From JAJZCD01 sp964570005 (GTDB taxonomy: Bacteria > Patescibacteriota > Saccharimonadia > Saccharimonadales > UBA4665), in contig CAZMWE010000048.1 in NCBI GenBank assembly GCA_964570005.1, positions 1 to 7,533 of the forward strand: a stretch of 7,533 nucleotides of DNA. The letters run 5' to 3'. The notes under the pieces are model-generated. The model ran no database searches and was not told the origin of the DNA. It saw only the letters and a program-made list of their open reading frames with translations. This document shows, one piece after another, positions 1 through 6,117 of the stretch (positions are counted from its first letter, which is position 1; each line of letters starts with the position of its first letter). The translations under genes were made by a program, and so were the position numbers.

Positions 1-27
1 AACGGGGGCGAAGCAAAGTTTGCGGTG

Positions 28-399
28 CTAATATCGCGTAACGGTAGCAAGGCGGGTTAAGCCGGCGAACAGTACGCCATAAGCGAATAGGGCGACGAGT
101 GTGTAACCTTGGAAACTCACTGCGCCGATGTGGGCATGGTCGTAATTGAATAATCCGTAGAACGGTGCCGCGAACGGTTGGGTTATGTTGTTTACAAATG
201 CTACAACGTTGTTCGCCTGGTTAGCCGCTAGGAGGGCTAGTACAAATCGTACCGCCAGCAGTGTGGTGAGCACACTGCCCAGAAGCTCTATAGAGTGAAC
301 TATGGCATCATGGCTGTGGTTAAAGCGCTCACGTTGAAAATATGCATCCTCGGGGCTTAATGAGTATTCGTAGTGGACTCGGTGCTGGCTGGGGTGCAT
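28..399 (-). CDS. YggT-family-like small membrane protein
   Basis: Small (123 aa) integral membrane protein. YggT-family proteins sit in the cytoplasmic membrane; their role is poorly defined and has been linked to cell-envelope or division processes in other bacteria. An N-terminal polar stretch (residues 1-32, rich in His, Tyr and Glu) precedes a first hydrophobic segment (about 33-59). A YggT-type connection follows (about 60-84, with the 'NNITQPFAAPFYGLF' pattern matching the family's T-P-x-x-x-P-F signature), then a second hydrophobic segment (about 96-118). One YggT repeat usually has two membrane segments, so the length fits a single repeat with an N-terminal extension. The start is fixed by a strong Shine-Dalgarno sequence seven bases upstream. 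It lies 80 bases downstream of the YihY-like gene on the same strand and may be co-transcribed with it. The family call rests on motif resemblance only; coding status is nearly certain. Confidence 0.82.
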   Translation of the reverse strand: MHPSQHRVHYEYSLSPEDAYFQRERFNHSHDAIVHSIELLGSVLTTLLAVRFVLALLAANQANNVVAFVNNITQPFAAPFYGLFNYDHAHIGAVSFQGYTLVALFAYGVLFAGLTRLATVTRY

Positions 400-406
400 A
401 GATTAT

Positions 407-412
407 CTCCTT
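407..412 (-). promoter_or_regulatory. Shine-Dalgarno site of the YggT-like gene
   Basis: The minus strand reads AAGGAG seven bases before the ATG at 399. It is a close match to the anti-Shine-Dalgarno complement at normal spacing and decides the start codon. It stands out because four other genes in this window appear to be leaderless and lack such a site. Confidence 0.85.
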
Positions 413-479
413 CGTGTAACCAAGGCTTTAAGCATACTGCCATCGATTCGGACTTTGCTGAAGAGTTAAAGAAATGGAC

Positions 480-1406
480 CTATAACTCGCTAGAATGCAG
501 CCGGGCCGCTTTTCCGTCAGCGGCAGTCGGCGGGTGCCCGGTAAGGCCGCGTGGCCAGAGTGCGTAGGTATGCACGACGTTTATCTCGGCGGAATACATA
601 AATACCTGCGCCAGCAGGTACAGCCAGAACATCAGTGTCAGTACCAAAGCGAACTGTCCGTAAGCGCCACTGGTATTGCGCAGTTCGTGGGTGATGAGGT
701 AGCCGCCGATGGTTTGTAAAATGAGCAGGCCGACGACTGTAGCGACGGCTCCTAGACGCAAATCACGGCGCGCTCGGCGTTCTGATGGTCCCAGCAGGAA
801 CACGTACGTGACTATCAGGTACAGAAGCACGACGTTAATAGCTAGTGGCGCCAGTCGAAAAATAAACGAGTGCCCGAGTGCTGCCGTAGCGTAGCTGGCG
901 AGTGCTGTGGTGAGTAATAATCCCGTGCCGCCTCCTAACAGCAAACCGAGACTTTTAAGAAGTCTCAGGGGGAATCCACTGCGCTTGCGCCTCGGTATAC
1001 CCCAGACGGTATCAAGCGCGCTGCCTACGGCGTCGGCGATGCCCCGAGCACCGTAGAAGGCAAACAGTAGGCCGATAACAAGCGCCAATCCGGTACGGCT
1101 GCTGCCGATATTTTGTTGCAATTGCCGGCCGACTACAGGAAAGTAACTGGTGGCATCAGCCAGCAGGCGCTCGCGCAAATGTACGTTGCGCTGGGCAATA
1201 AAGTCAACGACCGATGTTGCTACCAGCAGCAGTGGAAAGAGCGACAGGAAGCCATAGTATGTCAGCAAAGCTGCCTGGCGTCCGGCGTTGTCATCACCAT
1301 ATTTTTTGATAACCGCGTACGTAAATGCCAGCGTATGATGGCGCTGCTGCAGGCGGTCCATGTTTCTGGCTAGCTTTTGTGCTGTATTTTGAGAAGCTTG
1401 TACCAC
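480..1406 (-). CDS. YihY/virulence factor BrkB family membrane protein
   Basis: Polytopic inner-membrane protein of the YihY/BrkB family (formerly mis-assigned as RNase BN); the molecular function of the family is unsettled. The family pattern is visible along the whole length. The first membrane segment is at about 44-68, with the typical 'A-x-x-x-Y-x-x-L-S-x-F-P' core (Y50, L54, S55, F57, P58). A second lies near 105-122 and runs into 'YGARGIADAVGSALDTVWG', matching the family's small-residue helix and Ala-Leu-Asp-x-x-W-Gly element. A basic loop (PRRKRSG) follows, then several more segments, ending with the conserved 'FWLYLLAQVFMYSAEINVV' helix near 258-276. The usual length is about 280-320 aa, so 308 is complete. 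The longest frame begins with GTG; an ATG at codon 16 (position 1361) would give 293 aa and still keep the whole domain. Neither has a good ribosome-binding site, so the start is open. Confidence 0.93.
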   Translation of the reverse strand: MVQASQNTAQKLARNMDRLQQRHHTLAFTYAVIKKYGDDNAGRQAALLTYYGFLSLFPLLLVATSVVDFIAQRNVHLRERLLADATSYFPVVGRQLQQNIGSSRTGLALVIGLLFAFYGARGIADAVGSALDTVWGIPRRKRSGFPLRLLKSLGLLLGGGTGLLLTTALASYATAALGHSFIFRLAPLAINVVLLYLIVTYVFLLGPSERRARRDLRLGAVATVVGLLILQTIGGYLITHELRNTSGAYGQFALVLTLMFWLYLLAQVFMYSAEINVVHTYALWPRGLTGHPPTAADGKAARLHSSEL

Positions 1407-1494
1407 AGGGTGCTCGTACGTCGTTACTTTCGTAAGTGTTTACAGTATGCCGCAAGACAGTGGTATTCGCAAAACTAACCCTGTCCGAGTGGTA

Positions 1495-2055
1495 CTAAAC
1501 TCCCGTCGCGCTCGTGCCAGTTGCGTCTGGGCTGGTGGCGCCGGAACCACCAGCTCCTGCTCCTGGACCGAATCCGCCGAAGCTGGGATTAAGCATAATA
1601 CCGCTGACATCCTGTGTGTTCGAGCTGTCGAGCGTCAGAAATACGGTGGCACCGGTTTGAATATCACTCACGTTTGAGGCCTGTCCGTTATCAGTTACCA
1701 TGGTGTTGCCTGTAATGGTATAGGTGTTAGTGCTACCACTGCGGCTCTGGATGGTGATGCTTGAGCTGTCTACTGCGCTGACGGTGCCGATAACACGGTT
1801 GCCCCGCTGGAATCCACCGCTGCCGCCATTGAAACCACCTGACGACCCGCCCGGGCTATACTGGTTGTTACTGGCCGTCTGAGTGTCTGTGGGTGTGGGC
1901 GCCTTGCCCTTCTGGTACTGCGTACCGCCAAAAAAGCTTACAATCGCCACCAGAATAAAACCGCCAATCACAAGGCCTGACCGCGGTATGACCAGTTGCT
2001 TTTTAGGCGCCTGCCGGGGCTGGGCATTGTATTCGCTTAAACTCATCTCTGCCAT
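1495..2055 (-). CDS. Membrane-anchored DUF5666-like protein
   Basis: A 186-aa single-pass membrane protein with an extracytoplasmic domain. Residues 1-26 are polar and cytoplasmic with basic residues (R14, K18, K19, R25). A membrane anchor spans about 27-43 and shows no signal-peptidase or lipobox site. Residues 52-85 are a flexible Gly/Ser/Asn/Thr-rich linker. Residues 86-158 form a small beta-rich domain starting 'RVIGTVSAVDSSSITIQ', the pattern of DUF5666/OB-like domains. The tail (159-186) is Gly/Ala/Thr/Ser-rich. DUF5666 domains occur in surface or secreted proteins and have no established activity. The ATG at 2055 is preceded by a -10-like hexamer six bases away, suggesting a leaderless transcript; a second ATG at codon 4 is possible. 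It is the first of three minus-strand envelope genes, with an 88-base gap to the next. The domain call is by pattern and less certain than the topology. Confidence 0.8.
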   Translation of the reverse strand: MAEMSLSEYNAQPRQAPKKQLVIPRSGLVIGGFILVAIVSFFGGTQYQKGKAPTPTDTQTASNNQYSPGGSSGGFNGGSGGFQRGNRVIGTVSAVDSSSITIQSRSGSTNTYTITGNTMVTDNGQASNVSDIQTGATVFLTLDSSNTQDVSGIMLNPSFGGFGPGAGAGGSGATSPDATGTSATGV

Positions 2056-2061
2056 TTCAGC

Positions 2062-2067
2062 ATAGTA
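2062..2067 (-). promoter_or_regulatory. -10-like hexamer of the DUF5666-like gene
   Basis: The minus strand reads TACTAT, ending six bases before the ATG at 2055, so transcription would begin at or next to the start codon. No convincing -35 is seen. The hexamer sits inside a near-perfect small palindrome (gcata-g-tatgc, 2060-2070), which could be chance or a small operator. Confidence 0.45.
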
Positions 2068-2149
2068 TGCAAAATTAATATGTGAATACGCTGGAACAAG
2101 ACCAAATAGGGCTAAGGGTTAGTGAAAACTGGGCTAGCCACACAACCAA

Positions 2150-2296
2150 GTGAATCTAAAACAAAAATGGTGCCACGCAGTTGAAACGTTGCGTACAAAG
2201 TATTATGACGCAGTTCTTATTATAGCCAAGCAAGTAGAGATTGCTAAACAGTATCTTGGTTCCAGCTTACTAGGTGAATCAGCACTAGCCTATTAG
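2150..2296 (+). CDS. Possible small ORF, 48 codons, GTG start
   Basis: An open frame runs from after a stop at 2135 to TAG at 2294-2296; the first start-like codon is GTG at 2150. The predicted product begins MNLKQKWCHAVETL and continues as a plausible amphipathic sequence (KYYDAVLIIAKQVEIAKQYL). It has no recognised family. No Shine-Dalgarno site or well-placed -10 box is visible, and a frame this short can arise by chance. It could be a real small protein, the remnant of a longer displaced gene, or nothing. It is listed because it is the only protein-like stretch in this gap and reads in the same direction as the 808-aa gene. Confidence 0.22.
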   Translation: MNLKQKWCHAVETLRTKYYDAVLIIAKQVEIAKQYLGSSLLGESALAY

Positions 2297-2435
2297 TGAA
2301 TAGATAAAGGGTCACGGAGCGTAGCGTATGTGACGAGGAAGCGAAGCTGACGGTAGATTATTCTTGTAGGTATGATATTTCGGGTAAGTGAAATAGTATA
2401 TAGTCAGACAACATAGTTTAGGCGGTCTTCACTTT

Positions 2436-4862
2436 ATGAACGGTAGTAATGATTCGTATCTAGTATTTACAAAGAATCGCCCACTCAGGATTGCGTTCAT
2501 AGTTGATATTGAAAAAAGTTCTACGTTCAAAGACGTAGTTAGCCTTATTGAAAGTATGTCCTCGAAATGGGGTGGACGGTACTATCAGATTATTCCTTCT
2601 AGCTCTGGGAAAATATCCAAGGAGTGGCGAGAGTATTTGGCTAATTATGACCCAGACATCATTAACAGCTATACAAAGCTTACTCCCTACACAATTCGGC
2701 AACTAAATGTAACGACCAATCCATTGGCTTTTATGCCAGTGAGCAGATTTAACTACATAGAAAGCAGTGCGTATAATCCAGTTGACATACTGCCTGACGC
2801 AAATAGCACCGCTGCGCTATGGAGAAATCCAATACAGAATCCTGAAATCATTAGTTTTGAGTACAACCAGTACCAAACAAATTTACCGCTGTTTATTCGT
2901 AATTTTATAAAACTTAATCTTGGTCGTATTACCGATGATACTTCTCACAGGGCTGCCTTAACGAGCGCAAATGTAGGCATTAAATCCGTGCAGTCAAACA
3001 CAAGAGCGCAGTTTATTAGTGCAATGGGGGTATTGGAGCAGTGGAATCGGCGTATCTATCCGAGTGAGTATTGTATGCTGCCTGGTCTTAATTATGAGTC
3101 AACTAAGCAGCGCCAGGACTATCAAACCAGTATCTACATCGGTAATACGGTCATGGACTTAATTTATTACTGGAACTCTGCCTTGCTAAGTCCTGATTGG
3201 TTAAGTACAAAAAAGAATAGCGTCTGGCTTCCAACGAATTTCCTAGACAATGACGACTTGCTCAACTCGGTGAAGGTTTGGATTTATCGGCTTGCAGTGC
3301 AGCAACAGTCAAACACTGACGTAAAAGACATCAAAGTTTACAGTTCGTCTTTAAGTCAGGCAAAACTACAAAATTATGCCGATAAAATTCGACAAGGGCA
3401 GTCACTCTTTACGAGCGTAGAGCGCATAAGTCAACCACCAGAAATTGTTTACAGCGACAGGATAAGTACGTCCGAAGAAATGGATTCTTTTAGTGTATCG
3501 GGCGATAAGTTCACTATAAATGTCCCACCTATCAACCTCAGACAGGGCGGAATGGGTGGGCAATCATGGATAACGGACATGTTTATAGAAGTCGCCGATA
3601 AGAATGAATATCGGCAGCCAGTTAGAGAATTTTGGTTGCAGTACCCTAAAGACAACAACTTAGCCTTAATGCTCACGGGTAGAGGTATCGCTTCACGAAT
3701 AAATCGTGAGTATGTACTGTCCGTACCAGTTAACAGGGCTAAGGAGAGTTTACGGCTTACAATAGAAATTCCTGAACACAGTAGGCTTGTGCAAAGTATC
3801 TTGCTTGCCGAGAAAAATCACATTCACTATAACGGTGACCTACGAGACGGTGTTTCAAAGCGTCCATTTGAACATGCTACAAACTCGAACGCAGGTCGCT
3901 CGTTAAGAGGTGCAATATCATTATTTGGTGACTTGCCAACAGCGACAAACTTTTTCAACTCACAGTATTGGCGTAACACATTTATGACTTTAGCTGGCTC
4001 AAATCCAGTGGGTGACCCTGCGAGTCGTGAGAATCTTACTAATCGAATTAGAAAATCATTGAAGAAAGTTAACCAGCCAGTAACGGACAAGGCAGTCAAC
4101 GCTTGGGTAAGCACGGTCACAACCTACGCAAGTGAGTTAAGGCAGATGACAGACACAAAGCCCTACTCTTTCTTCCTGTCTTTGCTGGACGAAGAAATCC
4201 AACGGCTAAACGTTACTGACGCAGATGAAATAAAGCAAGCAAAGGACTCTCTACGGAGTAGGCTCAGTTGGCTAATCCAGATGAAGATATTCGGATTGGG
4301 CATTTTTTACAAATGCGCACACTGTGGGCTAAAGGGCTGGTACTCAGTGAACTCCATAAAAGAAGAGAACCCATGCGCAGGGTGTGGTCACATTTTCTCG
4401 TTAGAAGCAGAAGAAGAGTGGTGGTACAAATTGAATAGTATGATTGCCAGCGAGGGCGGTATATACAATCAGATACCACTCATAATGGCACTAGGAGAGC
4501 TATATAACACTTCAAGCAGCTCCTTCGATTACTTTATGCCAGTTGATGTCTATGCTACCTACAGTGGCAGACCTATGACCGATTTGGATATTTTAGCCAT
4601 AGTGAACGGGAAGCTCGTTATCGGCGAAGTCAAAAATTCAATTGGCTTGTTTGATGACGAAGAAATTAAAAAACTAGCTGCGGCAGCTAAGCGATTAAAG
4701 CCAGATAAAGTTATACTTTTTGCGCCAGATGTCTTGGCGGCAGACCAACGAACGAATGTGTTGGTTACTTCCTTAAAAGCTAGGATAGGTACTTTGGAAG
4801 CAGATGTAGAGTGGATTTTTCCAGACCCGCTATTCGCACATGATGACCTATGGTCTATTTAG
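2436..4862 (+). CDS. Large unrecognised protein with zinc ribbon and PD-(D/E)XK nuclease-like C-terminus
   Basis: An 808-aa soluble protein with no membrane segments or signal peptide. Residues 16-24 form a hydrophobic strand ending in Asp (PLRIAFIVD). They are followed by 'WGGRYYQIIP' (45-54) and 'YDPDIINSY' (71-79), which look like conserved signatures of a family I cannot name. D241-N247 (DLIYYWN) is another such motif. About 360-460 is beta-rich and 500-620 largely helical. C627/C630 and C647/C650 (two CxxC pairs, 16 residues between) make a zinc ribbon. Then E688 in a helix, D718 in 'TDLDILAIV' and E731-V-K733 in 'LVIGEVK' fit the PD-(D/E)XK nuclease core E...D...ExK, followed by a Lys-rich helix and the strand 'KVILFAPD'. 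A nuclease or nucleic-acid-binding role is inferred. The ATG is the first start codon after an in-frame TAG at 2394. No methyltransferase or helicase lies nearby. AT-rich DNA compared with the genes to the left suggests acquisition. Confidence 0.9.
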   Translation: MNGSNDSYLVFTKNRPLRIAFIVDIEKSSTFKDVVSLIESMSSKWGGRYYQIIPSSSGKISKEWREYLANYDPDIINSYTKLTPYTIRQLNVTTNPLAFMPVSRFNYIESSAYNPVDILPDANSTAALWRNPIQNPEIISFEYNQYQTNLPLFIRNFIKLNLGRITDDTSHRAALTSANVGIKSVQSNTRAQFISAMGVLEQWNRRIYPSEYCMLPGLNYESTKQRQDYQTSIYIGNTVMDLIYYWNSALLSPDWLSTKKNSVWLPTNFLDNDDLLNSVKVWIYRLAVQQQSNTDVKDIKVYSSSLSQAKLQNYADKIRQGQSLFTSVERISQPPEIVYSDRISTSEEMDSFSVSGDKFTINVPPINLRQGGMGGQSWITDMFIEVADKNEYRQPVREFWLQYPKDNNLALMLTGRGIASRINREYVLSVPVNRAKESLRLTIEIPEHSRLVQSILLAEKNHIHYNGDLRDGVSKRPFEHATNSNAGRSLRGAISLFGDLPTATNFFNSQYWRNTFMTLAGSNPVGDPASRENLTNRIRKSLKKVNQPVTDKAVNAWVSTVTTYASELRQMTDTKPYSFFLSLLDEEIQRLNVTDADEIKQAKDSLRSRLSWLIQMKIFGLGIFYKCAHCGLKGWYSVNSIKEENPCAGCGHIFSLEAEEEWWYKLNSMIASEGGIYNQIPLIMALGELYNTSSSSFDYFMPVDVYATYSGRPMTDLDILAIVNGKLVIGEVKNSIGLFDDEEIKKLAAAAKRLKPDKVILFAPDVLAADQRTNVLVTSLKARIGTLEADVEWIFPDPLFAHDDLWSI

Positions 4863-4882
4863 CCAAAATAACAGATAGAAAA

Positions 4883-4891
4883 TGTTATAGT
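4883..4891 (+). promoter_or_regulatory. Extended -10 promoter of the transporter gene
   Basis: The sequence TGTTATAGT is a TGn-extended -10 box ending six bases before the ATG at 4898, which predicts a leaderless transcript starting at the ATG. No -35 is evident, as expected for an extended -10. It lies within the 35-base gap after the 808-aa gene, so the transporter probably has its own promoter. Confidence 0.6.
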
Positions 4892-4897
4892 TGAGTC

Positions 4898-5779
4898 ATG
4901 CTCGGCTTCCTACTCGCCTTTATCAGCTCGCTGTTCTTTAGCTTCTACGTTGTGCCACGCAAGCTGTCTAAGCTCAAGCCATTAGAGTTCAGCCTACTCA
5001 TGGCAACAGGCTTTTTTGCCAGCTCTATTATTCTGTATCTTTTTCAGCCACTGCTGCACTTTCATGAGCATTTGTCATGGGTACTACTCTGGTCACTACT
5101 GGCTGGGGCTATCTGGGCGGCTTCATTCGTAACATTCGTCAAAGCCATTGACGCAATCGGTCTGTCTCGCTCAAATCAGTGGAAGAACTTACAAGGTACA
5201 ATCGCTGCTATCCTTAGCTTGATTGTCCTGTCGGAGTACCAGTCAACCCGACCTGTGTTTGTGCTGCTGTCGGTGCTGGCTATTTTCGTATCAGCCGTTG
5301 CATTTACAATTTCGGCAACCAAGCAGGAAGCTAAAGCCAATCTAAACGGTGTTTACTTGGCTGCGCTATCCGGTGTTGGTTTTGGCACAGTAGCCGTAAT
5401 CCAAAAGTACGTCACCACAAATGTTGGCGTTTACTCACAGCAAGTAGTTTGGAGCTTCGCAATCCTTGCCAGTATTTTCATTTATATGATTGCTACAAAG
5501 CAAAAACTGCCTATAGCCGACATCAAGCGTGCAGATACCAAATTGGCTCTCGGTGCTGGTGTGCTGTATCTGGGTGCTAGCTTCTTCCAGCTACTATCTT
5601 ACAAACACTTACCAGCGTCTATTGCGTTTACTATTGTTCAGCTCAATGCAGTCTGGACAATAGCGATTGGCGTGTTCTACTTCAAAGAAATTGAAGCTAA
5701 GAAGTATTACAAACGATTACTACTTGGTCTGTTCTTCGCGGTAGCTGGAATTGCCTTGCTGGCTCTAGCTAGACGCTAG
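4898..5779 (+). CDS. DMT-superfamily (EamA/sugar-porter-like) transporter
   Basis: A 293-aa membrane transporter with about ten predicted segments (roughly 1-19, 31-50, 61-82, 97-115, 118-138, 148-168, 180-199, 214-232, 238-259, 270-291). This fits the two-times-five helix layout of drug/metabolite transporters, whose usual length is about 280-310 aa. Family signs are the small-residue helix 'AGAIWAASFVTFVKAIDAIGLS' split across 69-90, then R91-G100, and the closing 'FKEIEAKKYY...LLLGLFFAVAGIALL', a Glu-containing loop before the last helix as in EamA repeats. The IGLSRSNQWKNLQG region also recalls glucose/ribose porters of the same superfamily, so a sugar or small-metabolite substrate is possible, but substrate cannot be read from sequence. 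It has an ATG start with an extended -10 just upstream and no Shine-Dalgarno site. The stop codon lies within a hairpin, and the gene converges on the YciI/dehydrogenase operon with only 8 bases between them. Confidence 0.9.
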   Translation: MLGFLLAFISSLFFSFYVVPRKLSKLKPLEFSLLMATGFFASSIILYLFQPLLHFHEHLSWVLLWSLLAGAIWAASFVTFVKAIDAIGLSRSNQWKNLQGTIAAILSLIVLSEYQSTRPVFVLLSVLAIFVSAVAFTISATKQEAKANLNGVYLAALSGVGFGTVAVIQKYVTTNVGVYSQQVVWSFAILASIFIYMIATKQKLPIADIKRADTKLALGAGVLYLGASFFQLLSYKHLPASIAFTIVQLNAVWTIAIGVFYFKEIEAKKYYKRLLLGLFFAVAGIALLALARR

Positions 5780-5790
5780 CTAGTATTTTA
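5765..5790 (+). terminator. CTAG-rich hairpin terminator between convergent genes
   Basis: CTAGCTAG (5765-5772), a three-base ACG loop, and CTAGCTAG (5776-5783) form a perfect 8-bp stem, followed by TATTTTA. The stem contains the transporter's stop codon (5777-5779). On the plus strand this resembles a short intrinsic terminator. Read from the minus strand the hairpin is equally stable but lacks a downstream T-run, so it would serve the opposing operon less well. Confidence 0.6.
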
Positions 5791-6117
5791 AGCTCTGCTC
5801 TCAAACCATTCCTGTGTACGGTTAAACTGCCATGGGTCACGAGTGTTTGACCTATGAATAGCCACGTCCTGCCATACCTTGCCGAGCATGTACGGCTCTT
5901 GGTCTAACCACTCTTGCAGTTCGCTTTCTGACGGAAAGCTGACAACATACATTGAGCCTTTCATACTGCCGTCATCGTTAAGCAAGGCTGCGCCGTAAAA
6001 TAAATTGCCGCTTTCTAGCAGTTTATCGCCCATAGCAATGTGGTCTTGGCGCACTGCTTGTCGTCTTGCTGGTGCGTCTTTGTCTGTGCCGTCTAAGCCG
6101 ATAATTACAAATTGCAT
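5788..6117 (-). CDS. YciI family protein
   Basis: A 109-aa cytoplasmic protein of the YciI-like fold (a dimeric ferredoxin-like alpha+beta fold). The family is often fused to or found next to enzymes; most members have no proven reaction, and a His-Asp pair is proposed as the active site. Visible marks are the beta strand 'QFVIIGLDGTD' (2-12), 'RQDH' with H26 as the conserved His, 'LLESGNLFYGAALLNDDG' (33-50) matching the family's Leu-Gly-Gly/Asp-Gly pattern, G54-S55, and 'QEPYMLGKVWQDVAI' (73 onward), where the usual Asp-Pro-Tyr is Glu-Pro-Tyr. So the expected acidic residue is a Glu (E74). The length is normal (90-110 aa). The ATG overlaps the stop of the upstream dehydrogenase-like gene by one base (TAATG), indicating translational coupling and a shared operon. 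It ends in TAA beside the convergent terminator. Confidence 0.9.
   Translation of the reverse strand: MQFVIIGLDGTDKDAPARRQAVRQDHIAMGDKLLESGNLFYGAALLNDDGSMKGSMYVVSFPSESELQEWLDQEPYMLGKVWQDVAIHRSNTRDPWQFNRTQEWFESRA

Larger units (their letters stand above)
2056..2435. other. 380-base intergenic stretch at the composition change
   Basis: No firmly supported gene lies here. It separates the GC-rich minus-strand genes from the AT-richer plus-strand block and must carry the divergent promoters. It contains the -10-like site of the left gene, a possible 48-codon frame (2150-2296), a weak inverted repeat (gtcac at 2311-2315 with gtgac at 2330-2334), and a short hairpin with arms tatttc/gaaata (2376-2395). 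TATGAT (2371-2376) and TATAGT (2399-2404) are candidate -10 boxes for the 808-aa gene, but neither has a convincing -35 box. I saw no tRNA cloverleaf, insertion-sequence end or CRISPR repeat. Confidence 0.6.

Noticed and set aside
1447..1677. Plus-strand open frame overlapping the DUF5666-like gene
   Set aside because: It lies mostly antisense to the well-supported minus-strand gene, has low-complexity composition from the reverse of Gly/Ala codons, and has no start signals.
2311..2334. gtcac/gtgac inverted repeat in the 380-base gap as a functional RNA or attachment site
   Set aside because: A five-base arm with a 14-base loop is expected by chance, and no matching direct repeat was seen elsewhere in the window.
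2056..2435. Search for tRNA, CRISPR repeats or insertion-sequence ends in the gap
   Set aside because: No cloverleaf, evenly spaced repeats, terminal inverted repeats or target-site duplications could be found by eye.
3827..4120. 97-codon minus-strand open frame inside the 808-aa gene
   Set aside because: It is fully antisense to a long coherent gene, its product shows no family features, and there is no promoter or ribosome-binding site.
2436..4862. Reading the 808-aa gene as a restriction enzyme of a complete restriction-modification system
   Set aside because: No methyltransferase motifs occur in it or in its neighbours, so only a nuclease-like domain can be claimed.
4868..4888. Inverted repeat ataaca/tgttat with nine-base loop after the 808-aa gene, as a terminator
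   Set aside because: The stem is only six AT-rich base pairs with no T-run after it, and its right arm is part of the extended -10 of the next gene. An operator role is possible but unsupported.
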